Positions 49,046-58,729 of a stretch of 64,000 bases of DNA are shown piece after piece (position 1 is the stretch's first letter; each line of letters opens with the position of its first letter). The translations under genes and the position numbers were made by a program. Below the pieces are notes generated by a model. That model ran no database searches. It saw only the letters and a program-made list of their open reading frames with translations, and was not told the DNA's origin. The stretch lies in assembly GCA_963822765.1 (NCBI GenBank), contig CAWGJL010000034.1:29583-93582 (forward strand). The letters are read 5' to 3'. The stretch is from Palsa-504 sp963822765. GTDB taxonomy: Bacteria; Actinomycetota; Actinomycetes; Streptosporangiales; Streptosporangiaceae.

Positions 49046-50521
49046 ATGAACGAAACGGCGCACGATGACGCGGCGCGTCGCGCCCCGCCCTGCACGCTGG
49101 TCATCTTCGGCGCGTCCGGTGACCTGACCGAGCGCAAGCTCCTGCCGGCCATCCGCCAGCTCGCCGCCAACCACCGGCTCCGGCCCGAGTTCGCTCTGGT
49201 CGGCGTGGCCCGCACGGCCATGACCGACGCGGAGTGGGCGGACAAGTGCCAGGCGGCCGAGACCAGCAAGGCCACCTTCCGCTACGTCAGCGGCGGCTAC
49301 GACGACCCGGACACCTACCAGCGCCTGGCCGATGTCCTCGCCGACTGCGACCACGCGCTCGGCACCAAAGGCCAGCACGTCTTCTACCTGGCCACGCCGC
49401 CGCGCCTGTTCGGCACGATCGCCGTCCAGCTGGGCCGCTCGTCGCTGAACGTCAGCGCGGCGGGGGACTGGCCGCGGCTGGTGATCGAGAAGCCCTTCGG
49501 CTGGGATGAGCCCAGCGCCCGCAGCCTGTACGCCGACATCAGCGCGTCGTTCAGCGAGTCGCAGATCTTCCGCATCGATCATTACCTGGCCAAGGACACC
49601 GTGCAGAACCTCCTGGCCCTGCGCTTCGCGAACTCGATCTTCGAGCCGATCTGGAACCGGACCTGGGTCGACAACGTGCAGATCACGGTGGCCGAGACGC
49701 TCGGCGTGGGCTCGCGCGGCGGGTTCTACGACAGCACCGGCGCGGTCCGCGACATCGTCCAGAATCACGTCCTGCAGGTGCTGTCGCTGTTCCTGATGGA
49801 GCCGCCGACCTCCTTCCATCCCGAGGCCATCCGCGACGAGAAGGTCAAGCTGCTCCGCGCGATCAGGCCGATGACCGAACCGGACGTCATCGCCCGCGAC
49901 GCGGTCCGCGGCCAGTACACCCGGGGCGGGACCCGGGAGGACCTGATCGTGTCCTACCGGGAGGAAGAGGGCGTCGACCCGCTGTCCGCCACCGAGACGT
50001 TCGTGGCGCTGCGGCTGCACATCGACAACTGGCGGTGGACCGACGTCCCGGTGTACGTGCGGACCGGTAAGCGCCTGCCGCGCCGCACCACCGAACTCGT
50101 CATGGAGTTCCGCCGCCCGCCCCACCTCCCGCTGTTCCCGGCCGAGGCCACGACCCTGGCCCCGGATGCGCTGGTGGCCCGGGTCCAGCCGAACGAGGGC
50201 ATCAGCCTGCGGTTCGGCGCCAAGGTGCCGGGCCACGAGTTCCGGCTCCGCAAGGCGTCGATGGACTTCTCCTACTCCCAGGGCTACGGCGAATCGCGGG
50301 ACGACGCCTACGAGCGGGTCATCCTCGACGCGCTGATCGGCGACGCCACGTTGTTCATCCGCGCCGACGAGGTGGCCAGGTCCTGGCGCATCGTCGACCC
50401 CCTGCTGGCCTACTGGGAGCAGGCCGAGGACCCGATCCCGCTCTACCACGCCGCCACCTGGGGACCCCAGGAAGCCACCCACCTCGTCCAGCGCGACGGC
50501 CGCCAGTGGCGCAACCTGTGA
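49046..50521 (+). CDS. zwf: Glucose-6-phosphate 1-dehydrogenase
   Basis: A 491-residue enzyme, first step of the oxidative pentose phosphate pathway (glucose-6-phosphate to 6-phosphogluconolactone with NADPH). The coenzyme loop is IFGASGDLTERKLLPA near the start, and the active site RIDHYLAKDTVQNLLALRF holds the catalytic residues. Full family length. A GATGGAG stretch precedes the ATG. It stands alone rather than in the usual tkt-tal-zwf-opcA operon, so it is probably an extra copy supplying NADPH to the oxygenases. The TnpB remnant ends directly downstream. Confidence 0.95.
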   Translation: MNETAHDDAARRAPPCTLVIFGASGDLTERKLLPAIRQLAANHRLRPEFALVGVARTAMTDAEWADKCQAAETSKATFRYVSGGYDDPDTYQRLADVLADCDHALGTKGQHVFYLATPPRLFGTIAVQLGRSSLNVSAAGDWPRLVIEKPFGWDEPSARSLYADISASFSESQIFRIDHYLAKDTVQNLLALRFANSIFEPIWNRTWVDNVQITVAETLGVGSRGGFYDSTGAVRDIVQNHVLQVLSLFLMEPPTSFHPEAIRDEKVKLLRAIRPMTEPDVIARDAVRGQYTRGGTREDLIVSYREEEGVDPLSATETFVALRLHIDNWRWTDVPVYVRTGKRLPRRTTELVMEFRRPPHLPLFPAEATTLAPDALVARVQPNEGISLRFGAKVPGHEFRLRKASMDFSYSQGYGESRDDAYERVILDALIGDATLFIRADEVARSWRIVDPLLAYWEQAEDPIPLYHAATWGPQEATHLVQRDGRQWRNL

Positions 50522-50540
50522 AAAGTGGCGCGGGCTACCT

Positions 50541-51248
50541 TCATCGTGGCCTTGGCGCGGTTCGCGGAGCCTTTCTGGCAGCGGGCCAGGCGCCGCTGGT
50601 AGCGGCCCAGGTTGCGGGCTTGCGTGCCAGGTGCCGCGGGTTGGCGATCTTGTCCCCCTCGCTGGTCACCGCGAAGTCCGTCACGCCCAGGTCGACGCCG
50701 ACGACGTGCCCGGTCTCGGGCAGCGGCTCGGGGGCGCTGGTATCGACGGCGAAGGTCACGTACCAGCGGCCGTCCGGCTCCCGGGACACGACAACCGTCG
50801 TCGGGTCCAGCGCGGCCACGTCCACGGCCGGCCAGGACCAGGTGAACCGCAGCGGGCCGGGCGTCTTGGCCAGCCGCAGCTCCCCGCCGCGCATCGTGAA
50901 GGCGCTCCGGGTGTAGTGGGCGCACTGTCGGCCGCGGCGGGACTTGAACCGCGGGTAGCGGGCGCGCTGCGCGAAGAGCCCCGTGAACGCCCGGTGCTGG
51001 TGGCGGAGCACCTGCTGCAGCGGCACCGAGGAGACCTCGCTGAGGAACACCAGGCTGGGGTCCTTCTTCATGAGGGTCAGCGCGGCGTTGGTCTGGGCGT
51101 AGGAGGTACTCGCCCGCTCGGCCTGCCAGCGGGCTTGGCGGGCGGCCAGGGTTTTGTTCCACACCACGCGGATGCAGCCGAAGGTGCGGTTCAGCATCTG
51201 TTGCTGCGCCTGGCCGGGGTATGCCCGGCACCGGTAGGCTGTCCTCAC
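50541..51248 (-). pseudogene. TnpB (IS200/IS605-type) remnant
   Basis: A GTG near 51248 starts TAYRCRAYPGQAQQQML, the usual OrfB/TnpB N-terminus, with FTGLFAQRARYPRFKSRRG and the first RuvC Asp in VVGVDLGVTDFAVTSEG. The frame breaks near 50570; the adjacent frame continues RYQRRLARCQKGSANRAK and then meets the zwf end. The RuvC-II/III parts and zinc finger are gone (about 240 of about 400 residues). TnpB proteins are RNA-guided nucleases, but this one cannot be active. Confidence 0.82.
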
Positions 51249-51341
51249 CCTTGTATTATCGAACACAGGATCGTAAGAATTCGGGAGGCGCGCCGCGCGC
51301 GCTGCCCGCTGGTTCTGCTGCCTCGCTTCGCGGGGCACCAG

Positions 51342-51373
51342 ATTCCTCCCCGGCCTGACGGCCGGGAAGGAAT
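51342..51373. repeat. Hairpin next to the TnpB remnant
   Basis: Arms ATTCCTCCCCGGCC and GGCCGGGAAGGAAT (one G/A difference) around the loop TGAC. Subterminal hairpins of this kind mark IS200/IS605 ends, where TnpA would bind. It also overlaps the ribosome-site region of the DUF2252 gene at 51389, so it may influence its expression. Confidence 0.6.
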
Positions 51374-51388
51374 CCTCCGGAGATCACG

Positions 51389-52804
51389 GTGACCTGGCTA
51401 CACGAGCATGTCGTCCTGGCCTCGGCGGACAGCGAGGCGTTCACCTCACTCCGGCAGCGATCCACCTCCCGGCAGGACCGGTACAAGATGGGCCGCGAAC
51501 TTCGCCGCCAGGTGCCGCGCCGCTCGCTGGGGGACTGGTCCGCCCCGGCAGGCCGGCCCGATCCGGTGCAGCTGATCATCGAGTCCCATCAGGGCCGGCT
51601 GGACTGGCTGGTCCCGGTGCGGGTGGGCCGGATGGCCGCCACGCCGTACGGCTTCCTGCGCGGCGCGGCGGTCGTGATGGCCGCCGACGTGGCCGGGCTG
51701 CCGTCCACCGGCATCACCCCGGTGATCTGCGGCGACGCGCACCTGGGCAACTTCGGCTTCTACGCCTCGCCGCAGCGGGACCTGGTCATCGACCTGAACG
51801 ACTTCGACGAGGCGCACCCCGGCGGCTGGGAGTGGGACCTGCGCCGGCTGGTGGCCAGCATCTGGGTCGCGGGCCGGCAGAACGGCGCCGGCGAGGCCGG
51901 CTGCGAGATGGCGGTGCGGCAGTGCGTGGCCGGGTACCGCGCCGAGGTCCGCGCGCTGGCCGACACGCCGCTGCTGGCCCGGTCCTACCAGCGGCTGGAC
52001 GTCGACCGGCTGCAGCACCGCACGGCCGGGAAGTCGCTGCGCGCCGAGATCAAGCGCGCCGCGGCGCGCGCCCGCAGAAGAACCAGCGACCGGGCGCTGC
52101 CCAGGTTCACCAGCGAGCGCGACGGGCAGCGCCGCATCGTGGAGGATCCGCCGCTGGTGACCAGGATCAACTACGCCGAGGCGGACCAGATCGCCCGCGG
52201 TCTCGATGAGTACCTGGGCACGCTGGCCCCGCACTGGCGGCGGGCCCTGGGCGGGTACACCCTGATCGACATCGCCCACAAGGTGGTGGGCGTGGGCAGC
52301 GTCGGGCTGCGCGCCTACGTCGCGCTGCTCGAGGGCAGCAGCCCCGATGACGTGCTGTTCCTTCAGCTCAAGCAGGCCCGCCGGTCAGTTTTCGCCCGCT
52401 ACGTGCACGGCGAGGGGGCCTGGCACACACACCAGGGCCAGCGGGTCGTGGAGTACCAGCAGGCCCTGCAGACGGTCAGCGATCCGCTGCTGGGCTGGAC
52501 CACGGTCGACGGGCGGCAGTACTACGTGCGCCAGTTCCGGAACATGAAGGGCAGCGTGGCCCTGGACTCCATCGACGCCGCGGCCCTGGCCGACTACGCG
52601 GCCGTCACCGGCCACCTGCTGGCCAAGGGCCACGCCCGGACCAGCGGCGCGTCGATGATCGTCGGGTACGCGGGCTCCTCTGACCGTCTCGACACCGCGA
52701 TGGCGCGGTTCGCCCGGCTGTACGCCGACCAGACCGAAGCCGATCACGCCGCCCTCGTCAGGGCCGCCAAGCACGGCGTCCTGCCCATCGAGTCCGGCCT
52801 GTGA
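51389..52804 (+). CDS. DUF2252 family protein
   Basis: A 471-residue protein of the DUF2252 family, kinase-like in its core: PYGFLRGAAVVMAADV, GDAHLGNFGFYASP, then DLNDFDEAHPGGWEWDLRRL. The Gly-Asp-x-His...Asp pattern resembles the APH/protein-kinase catalytic loop and metal Asp, but biochemical activity is not established. The GTG at 51389 follows GGAG. The stop overlaps a possible GTG of the P450 gene; the preferred ATG of that gene is 18 bp past the stop. This suggests a two-gene operon. Confidence 0.9.
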   Translation: MTWLHEHVVLASADSEAFTSLRQRSTSRQDRYKMGRELRRQVPRRSLGDWSAPAGRPDPVQLIIESHQGRLDWLVPVRVGRMAATPYGFLRGAAVVMAADVAGLPSTGITPVICGDAHLGNFGFYASPQRDLVIDLNDFDEAHPGGWEWDLRRLVASIWVAGRQNGAGEAGCEMAVRQCVAGYRAEVRALADTPLLARSYQRLDVDRLQHRTAGKSLRAEIKRAAARARRRTSDRALPRFTSERDGQRRIVEDPPLVTRINYAEADQIARGLDEYLGTLAPHWRRALGGYTLIDIAHKVVGVGSVGLRAYVALLEGSSPDDVLFLQLKQARRSVFARYVHGEGAWHTHQGQRVVEYQQALQTVSDPLLGWTTVDGRQYYVRQFRNMKGSVALDSIDAAALADYAAVTGHLLAKGHARTSGASMIVGYAGSSDRLDTAMARFARLYADQTEADHAALVRAAKHGVLPIESGL

Positions 52805-52821
52805 CCAAAAGGGGCCAGATC

Positions 52822-54078
52822 ATGACCGAGGAACCGCTGCTGGATCCCGCCGTCCAGGCCGACCCGTTCGGCTACTACGACCAGCTGCGCACCCACCACC
52901 CGGTACGACGCATGCCCGGCACCGGCTTCTACGTCCTGACCCGCTACGAGGACCTGCGCGCGATCCTGCGCGACCCCGGTACCTACTCCAACACCCTGGA
53001 CCTGGAAGAACTATCCGGCGAGCAAGCCAGAAAACTCGGCGCCCTGTTCCAGCAGCGCCTCGCCGAGAAGGGCTGGCCGCACGTCCCGACCCTGCACCAG
53101 TCCGACCCGCCAGAACACACCCGCTACCGCCGCCTGCTGAACAAGGTCTTCTCCCCGACCCGCGTCCGCCAGATGGTCCCCGACGTGCAGCGCATCTGCG
53201 ACCAGCTCATCGACGCCTTCAGCGAAGGCGAAAGCGCAGAGTTCGTCCAGGAGTTCGCGTTCCCGCTGCCCGGCATCGTGATCAGCGAGCAGCTCGGCCT
53301 GGCCGCCAGCGAGATCGGCACGTTCCGGCGCTGGGCCGACGCCATGCTCGCGCCCGCCCAGGGCCTGCTCACCGACGAGGACGCGACGATCAGATACGCC
53401 GACATCGAGGCCGAGGCCCAGCACTACCTCGCGGACGTGTTCCAGGACCGCCGCCAAAACCCGACCAGCGACCTGATCTCCGCCCTGGTCGCGGCGTCGG
53501 AAGAGGAGGAACGACAAGGAGAACGCCCGCTGTCCATGCCCGAGCTGCAGAACCTCCTGCAGCAGCTCATCACCGGCGGCTACATCACCACCGCCGACGC
53601 GATCACCTCGGCCATGTGGCTGCTCACCCAGAACCCCGGGCAAGCAACGCAGCTAAAAGCCGATCCGAGAAAGATCAAGACCTTCGCCGAGGAGTCGCTC
53701 CGCATGCTCGCCCCGGTCCAGGGCCTGTTCCGCAAGGCCACCCGGGACGTCGAGCTCCACGGCGTAAACATCCCCGCAGGCGCCATCCTGCACGTCCGCT
53801 ACGGCGCCGCCAACCGCGACCCGGGCGCATTCACAGATCCCGACGCCTTCGACGTCACCCGCGAGCACGTCACGCGCCACATGTCGTTCGGCCAGGGCCC
53901 GCACGCCTGCGTCGGCGCGCCGCTGGCCCGCCAGGAGCTGATCACCGCGTTCGAACGCCTGCTGGCCCGCCTCGACGACCTCCGCCTCGACCCCGGCCAA
54001 GAAGTCGAGCGGAACCCGGGCCTGCTGTTCTACTCGTTCAAGACCCTGCCGATCCGGTTCGCACCGGCGCGTCCGTAA
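52822..54078 (+). CDS. Cytochrome P450 with atypical I-helix
   Basis: About 418 residues from the ATG at 52822 (AAAAGGGG upstream; GTG 52801 is possible). K-helix ExxR is Glu291-Arg294 and the haem loop FGQGPHACVG places Cys363. The I-helix reads GGYITT: the acidic residue usually preceding the Thr of the acid-alcohol pair is Ile. This may change proton delivery or favour a different chemistry (for example peroxygenase-like or C-C bond reactions). It converges on the MarR gene with an overlap of 41 bp. Confidence 0.92.
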   Translation: MTEEPLLDPAVQADPFGYYDQLRTHHPVRRMPGTGFYVLTRYEDLRAILRDPGTYSNTLDLEELSGEQARKLGALFQQRLAEKGWPHVPTLHQSDPPEHTRYRRLLNKVFSPTRVRQMVPDVQRICDQLIDAFSEGESAEFVQEFAFPLPGIVISEQLGLAASEIGTFRRWADAMLAPAQGLLTDEDATIRYADIEAEAQHYLADVFQDRRQNPTSDLISALVAASEEEERQGERPLSMPELQNLLQQLITGGYITTADAITSAMWLLTQNPGQATQLKADPRKIKTFAEESLRMLAPVQGLFRKATRDVELHGVNIPAGAILHVRYGAANRDPGAFTDPDAFDVTREHVTRHMSFGQGPHACVGAPLARQELITAFERLLARLDDLRLDPGQEVERNPGLLFYSFKTLPIRFAPARP

Positions 54079-54571
54079 TATCGCCCACCGCCGCCCGGAC
54101 GTGCCGCAGCACCGACGTGAGCTGAGCCGTCTCGTCGCCGGTCAGGGCGGCCAGGCCGAAGTCCGCCTGGTTGAGCGCCGCGGTCGCGTCGCGGGCCACG
54201 GCCAGCCCCGCGTCGGTGATGGTGGCCAGGACCACGCGCCGGTCCCGCGCCGAGGTGTGCCGCTCGACCAGCCCGCGCTGCTCCAGCCTGCGGATCGCGT
54301 TGGTGACCGAGGCCGGGTGGACCATCAGCCGCTCGCCCATCCTGCCCATCGGCATCGACCCGCTCCGGGTGAAGGCCAGCAGCCGGAGCGCCTCGTACGC
54401 GGCGAAGGTCAGGCCGTAGGGCTGCAGGGTGGCCTCGATCCGGGCCAGCAGCAGCTGCTGGACCCGCATGACCGAGGTGACGGCCGCCATGTGATCGGCG
54501 TGCTCGGGCCACCGGACGCTCCACTGGCGGTGCGCTTCGGCAATCGGATCAAACGGGTCGGGATCGGCCAC
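54038..54571 (-). CDS. MarR family transcriptional regulator
   Basis: A 177-residue winged-helix regulator: VMRVQQLLLARIEATLQPYG, then GRMGERLMVHPASVTNAIRR as recognition helix and RDRRVVLATITDAG as wing. It probably binds a phenolic or CoA-like ligand and controls a neighbour. It is divergent from icmF across 99 bp that holds a clear promoter, so IcmF operon control is likely. The end overlaps the P450 3' end by 41 bp. Confidence 0.92.
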   Translation of the reverse strand: MADPDPFDPIAEAHRQWSVRWPEHADHMAAVTSVMRVQQLLLARIEATLQPYGLTFAAYEALRLLAFTRSGSMPMGRMGERLMVHPASVTNAIRRLEQRGLVERHTSARDRRVVLATITDAGLAVARDATAALNQADFGLAALTGDETAQLTSVLRHVRAAVGDITDAPVRTGSAGS

Positions 54572-54606
54572 TCACCCACCGTACGCCCCGCCGCCGCCGC
54601 TCCGCC

Positions 54607-54635
54607 TTGACACAACCCACTCAATACTTTAGCTT
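54607..54635 (+). promoter_or_regulatory. Sigma-70-type promoter for the icmF operon
   Basis: TTGACA at 54607-54612 and TAGCTT at 54630-54635, separated by 17 bp, match the housekeeping consensus (TANNNT at -10). The site lies 35 bp before the icmF ATG and 35 bp from the divergent MarR start, so MarR could block it. Confidence 0.6.
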
Positions 54636-54670
54636 CCAAATATTGGTCGTCTAAGTACCCGAGGTCCATC

Positions 54671-57600
54671 ATGGCGCAGCCCAGCGACCTGCACGTCCCG
54701 GCGCACCCGGTGCGGTTCGTCACCGCGGCCGCGCTGTTCGACGGGCACGACGCCGCGATCAACATCATGCGGCGGATCCTGCAGGCCCAGGGCGCGGAGG
54801 TCATCCACCTCGGGCACGACCGGTCGGTCCGCGAGGTGGTGGACGCGGTCCTGGACGAGGACGCCCAGGCCGTGGCGATCAGCTCCTACCAGGGCGGCCA
54901 CGTCGAGTACTTCGAGTACCTGGCCCAGCTGCTGACCCAGAAGGGCGCCGGGCACGTCCGGGTCTACGGCGGCGGCGGAGGCGTCATCGTCCCCGAGGAG
55001 ATCGCGCGCCTGGCCCAGGCCGGCGTGCGGATCTTCGCACCCGAGGACGGCCAGCGCCTCGGCCTGCCCGGCATGATCAACGAGCTGATCCAGGAATGCG
55101 ACGTCGACCTCGCCGCCGAACCTCCGCCGCTCGAAGCAACCCTGGCCGGCGACCGCCGCGCGCTGGCCCGCACCATCACCTGCCTGCAAGCCGGCCGCCT
55201 CCCCGAAACCGATAAGGCCGCTCTGTCGCAAGCGGCCAGAACCCGGCAAATCCCGGTCCTCGGCATCACCGGCACCGGCGGCTCCGGCAAGTCCTCGCTG
55301 ACCGACGAACTGATCCGCCGCCTGCGCACCGACCAGCAGGACAAGCTCCGGGTCGCGGTGCTCGCGGTCGACCCGACCCGCCGCCGCGGCGGCGGCGCCC
55401 TGCTCGGCGACCGGATCCGGATGAACGCCCTGGACAGCGAGCACGTGTTCTTCCGCTCGCTGGCCACCCGCGGCGCCCGCGAACTCCCCGAGCACCTCGA
55501 CGCCATCATCGACGCCGCCAAGGCCGCCGGCTACGACCTGGTCATCCTGGAGACACCGGGGATCGGGCAGGGCGACGCGGCCGTCGTCCCGCTGGCCGAC
55601 GTGTCCCTGTACGTGATGACCCCGGAGTTCGGCGCCCCCTCCCAGCTGGAAAAGATCGACATGCTCGACTTCGCCGACGTGGTGGCGATCAACAAGTTCG
55701 AGCGCCGCGGCGCCGCCGACGCGCTGCGCGACGTGTCCCGCCAGCTCATCCGCAACCGGTCCGCCTTCGGCGCCAAACCACACGACATGCCGGTCTTCGG
55801 GACCAGCGCGGCCACGTTCAACGACAACGGCGTCACCGGCCTCTACCAGCACCTGGCCGGCCTGCTCGCCGCCCGCGGCCTGAACCTGGCCGAGGGCGTG
55901 CTGCCCGCCGCCGCCGGCCGCACCTCCACCGACGTGGCCACGGTCATCCCGCCCGCCAGGACCGGGTACCTGGCCGAGATCGCCGGGACCGTCCGCGGCT
56001 ATCACGAGGAAACGACCAGGCAGGCGCAGGCGGTGCGCCGGGTGCAACGGCTCGCCGCCGTCCAGGCTGAGCTCTCACAAGACATTTATGCCGAACGGTC
56101 CGTGGCTCAACTTCTGGACCACGCTCAGCGCGAGGCCGGGGCGGACAGCGCCGGCCTGATCGCCGGCTGGCCCGCGGTCGTCGAGGCGTACTCCGGGCGC
56201 ACCCGCGAATCGCTGTCCGGGACGGCCGTCCCGCGGGTGGCGCTGCCGCGCTACGCCGACCACGGGGACCTGCTGCGCTTCCTGCGCGAGGAGAACCTGC
56301 CGGGGTATTTCCCGTTCACCGCCGGGGTGTTCCCGTTCAAGCGGGAGGGCGAGGACCCGGCCCGGATGTTCGCCGGGGAGGGTGACCCGTTCCGCACCAA
56401 CCGCCGGTTCAAGCTGCTGTCCGCCGGGAACCCCGCCACCCGGCTGTCCACCGCGTTCGACTCGGTGACCCTGTACGGCCGGGATCCGGGGGAGAGCCCG
56501 GACGTCTACGGCAAGGTCGGCACGTCCGGGGTGTCGATCGCCACCCTGGAGGACATGAAGGCGCTGTACGACGGGTTCGACCTGACCGCGCCGGCCACGT
56601 CGGTGTCGATGACGATCAACGGGCCCGCCCCGACCATCCTGGCCTACTTCCTCAACACCGCCATCGACCAGGGCGCCGCGCAGGGCCTGTCCGCGGCCGA
56701 GGTCCTGCAGCGGGTGCGGGGGACCGTGCAGGCCGACATCCTCAAGGAGGACCAGGGCCAGAACACCTGCATCTTCTCCACCGAGTTCAGCTTGCGGATG
56801 ATGGCCGACATCCAGGAGTGGTTCATCGCCAACCAGGTCCGCAACTTCTACTCGGTGTCGATCTCCGGGTACCACATCGCCGAGGCCGGCGCGAACCCGA
56901 TCAGCCAGCTCGCCTTCACCCTGGCCAACGGGTTCACCTACGTGGAGGCCTACCTGGCCCGCGGCATGGCCATCGACGACTTCGCGCCGAACCTGTCGTT
57001 CTTCTTCTCCAACGGCATGGACCCGGAGTACACCGTGATCGGCCGGGTGGCCCGGCGGATCTGGGCCGTGGCCATGCGCGAGCGCTACGGCGCGAACGAG
57101 CGGTCGCAGAAGCTCAAGTACCACGTGCAGACCTCGGGCCGGTCGCTGCACGCCCAGGAGATGGCGTTCAACGACATCCGTACCACCTTGCAGGCGCTGT
57201 GCGCGATCTACGACAACTGCAACAGCCTGCATACCAACGCCTACGACGAGGCCGTCACCACCCCCGGCGAGGAGTCGGTGCGCCGGGCGCTGGCCATCCA
57301 GCTGATCATCAACCGCGAGTGGGGCCTGGCCATGAACGAGAACCCGCTGCAGGGCTCGTTCATCGTCGATGAGCTCACCGACCTGGTGGAAGAGGCGGTG
57401 CTGGCCGAGTTCGAGGCGATCAGCGCGCGCGGCGGGGTGCTTGGCGCGATGGAGACCGGCTACCAGCGGGGCCGGATCCAGGACGAGTCCATGCTGTACG
57501 AGCAGCGCAAGCACGACGGCACGCTGCCGCTGATCGGGGTCAACACGTTCCGCAACCCGGCCGGCGCCGTGGCCGCCCCGGCCGAACTGGCCCGGGCCAC

Positions 57601-57814
57601 CGAGGAGGAAAAGAAGTCCCAGCTGGAACGCGTCCGCGACTTCACCGAACGCCACCGCGACCAAGCTCACGCGGCCCTGGCCGAGCTGAAGGAAGCGGCG
57701 CGATCCGGCGGTAACGTGTTCGCGGTCTTGATGGACGCGGCGCGGGTGTGCAGTCTGCAGCAGATCACCGAGGCATTCTTCGAGGTCGGCGGTCAGTACC
57801 GCCGCAACGTCTAG
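54671..57814 (+). CDS. icmF: Fused isobutyryl-CoA mutase (B12-binding, G-protein chaperone and mutase domains)
   Basis: A 1,047-residue three-domain protein. B12-binding domain: DGHD at 24-27 (base-off His ligand). MeaB-like GTPase: P-loop GTGGSGKSS at about 200-208, and NKFERRG for guanine specificity. Mutase barrel from about 530: AGVFPFKREGEDPARMF, SISGYHIAEAGANP, SFFFSNGMDPE. It interconverts isobutyryl-CoA and n-butyryl-CoA using adenosylcobalamin and helps protect the cofactor through the GTPase. Full family length and no indel. The gene starts the operon with the 3-hydroxyacyl-CoA dehydrogenase at 57829. Confidence 0.96.
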   Translation: MAQPSDLHVPAHPVRFVTAAALFDGHDAAINIMRRILQAQGAEVIHLGHDRSVREVVDAVLDEDAQAVAISSYQGGHVEYFEYLAQLLTQKGAGHVRVYGGGGGVIVPEEIARLAQAGVRIFAPEDGQRLGLPGMINELIQECDVDLAAEPPPLEATLAGDRRALARTITCLQAGRLPETDKAALSQAARTRQIPVLGITGTGGSGKSSLTDELIRRLRTDQQDKLRVAVLAVDPTRRRGGGALLGDRIRMNALDSEHVFFRSLATRGARELPEHLDAIIDAAKAAGYDLVILETPGIGQGDAAVVPLADVSLYVMTPEFGAPSQLEKIDMLDFADVVAINKFERRGAADALRDVSRQLIRNRSAFGAKPHDMPVFGTSAATFNDNGVTGLYQHLAGLLAARGLNLAEGVLPAAAGRTSTDVATVIPPARTGYLAEIAGTVRGYHEETTRQAQAVRRVQRLAAVQAELSQDIYAERSVAQLLDHAQREAGADSAGLIAGWPAVVEAYSGRTRESLSGTAVPRVALPRYADHGDLLRFLREENLPGYFPFTAGVFPFKREGEDPARMFAGEGDPFRTNRRFKLLSAGNPATRLSTAFDSVTLYGRDPGESPDVYGKVGTSGVSIATLEDMKALYDGFDLTAPATSVSMTINGPAPTILAYFLNTAIDQGAAQGLSAAEVLQRVRGTVQADILKEDQGQNTCIFSTEFSLRMMADIQEWFIANQVRNFYSVSISGYHIAEAGANPISQLAFTLANGFTYVEAYLARGMAIDDFAPNLSFFFSNGMDPEYTVIGRVARRIWAVAMRERYGANERSQKLKYHVQTSGRSLHAQEMAFNDIRTTLQALCAIYDNCNSLHTNAYDEAVTTPGEESVRRALAIQLIINREWGLAMNENPLQGSFIVDELTDLVEEAVLAEFEAISARGGVLGAMETGYQRGRIQDESMLYEQRKHDGTLPLIGVNTFRNPAGAVAAPAELARATEEEKKSQLERVRDFTERHRDQAHAALAELKEAARSGGNVFAVLMDAARVCSLQQITEAFFEVGGQYRRNV

Positions 57815-57828
57815 AGAAAGGCTCCTCC

Positions 57829-58698
57829 ATGCGCGAAATCACCCGGGTCGGCGTCGCGGGCTGCGGGCTGATGGGTTCGGGCATCGCCGAGGTTTGCGCC
57901 CGCGGCGGCCTGGACGTCGTCGTCCGCGAGATCGACGACGCGGCCGCCGCCTCCGGGCGCGCCCGGATCGAGGCCTCGCTGGCCCGCGCGGTGCGGGCCG
58001 GGAAGCTCGACGCGGAGGACCGCGACGCCGCGCTGGCCCGGATCCGGGTCACCACCGACCTGGCCGAACTGGCCGACCGCGAGCTGATCATCGAGGCCGC
58101 CACCGAGAACCCGGCGGTCAAGGCCGTCCTGTTCGCCGAGCTCGACCGGGTCGCCGCCGACCCCGACGTGATCCTGGCCACCAACACCTCCTCGATCCCC
58201 GTCATCCAGGTCGCCCAGGCCACCAAGCGCCCCGAGCGGGTCGTCGGCCTGCACTTCTTCAACCCGGTGCCGGTGCAGCGCCTGGTCGAGGTGATCCCGT
58301 CCGTGCTCACCGGCCCGCAGGCCGTCCAGCGCGTCACCGACCTGGTCACCAAGACCCTGGGCAAGACCGTGATCAAGGCGCCCGACCGGTCCGGGTTCGT
58401 GGTCAACGCGCTGCTGGTGCCGTTCCTGCTGGCCGCCATCCGGATGCTCGACGCCGGCTACGCCACCGCCGAGGACATCGACCTGGGCATGACCCTGGGC
58501 TGCGCGCACCCGATGGGCCCGCTCCGGCTGGCCGACCTGATCGGCCTGGACACGCTCAAGGCGGTCGCGGACTCCATGTACGAGGAGTACAAGGAGCCCC
58601 TGTACGCCGCGCCCCCGCTGCTGCGCCGCATGACCGACGCCGGCCTGCTGGGCCGCAAGTCCGGCCGCGGCTTCTACGACTACCAGGCGCAGAGCTGA
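57829..58698 (+). CDS. 3-hydroxybutyryl-CoA dehydrogenase (3-hydroxyacyl-CoA dehydrogenase NAD-binding type)
   Basis: A 289-residue protein. NAD motif GVAGCGLMGSGIAEV near the start; IIEAATENPAVK; NTSSIPV; catalytic HFFNPVPVQRLVEVI with the His; and the C-terminal dimer domain with GCAHPMGPLRLADLIGLD. It oxidises 3-hydroxybutyryl-CoA or similar. ATG 57829 follows GAAAGG, 14 bp past the icmF stop. With IcmF it would feed butyryl/isobutyryl-CoA into or out of beta-oxidation and PHA precursors. Confidence 0.94.
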   Translation: MREITRVGVAGCGLMGSGIAEVCARGGLDVVVREIDDAAAASGRARIEASLARAVRAGKLDAEDRDAALARIRVTTDLAELADRELIIEAATENPAVKAVLFAELDRVAADPDVILATNTSSIPVIQVAQATKRPERVVGLHFFNPVPVQRLVEVIPSVLTGPQAVQRVTDLVTKTLGKTVIKAPDRSGFVVNALLVPFLLAAIRMLDAGYATAEDIDLGMTLGCAHPMGPLRLADLIGLDTLKAVADSMYEEYKEPLYAAPPLLRRMTDAGLLGRKSGRGFYDYQAQS

Positions 58699-58729
58699 CC
58701 ACGCCGGCCGCTCCGGGTAACGTCAGGAC

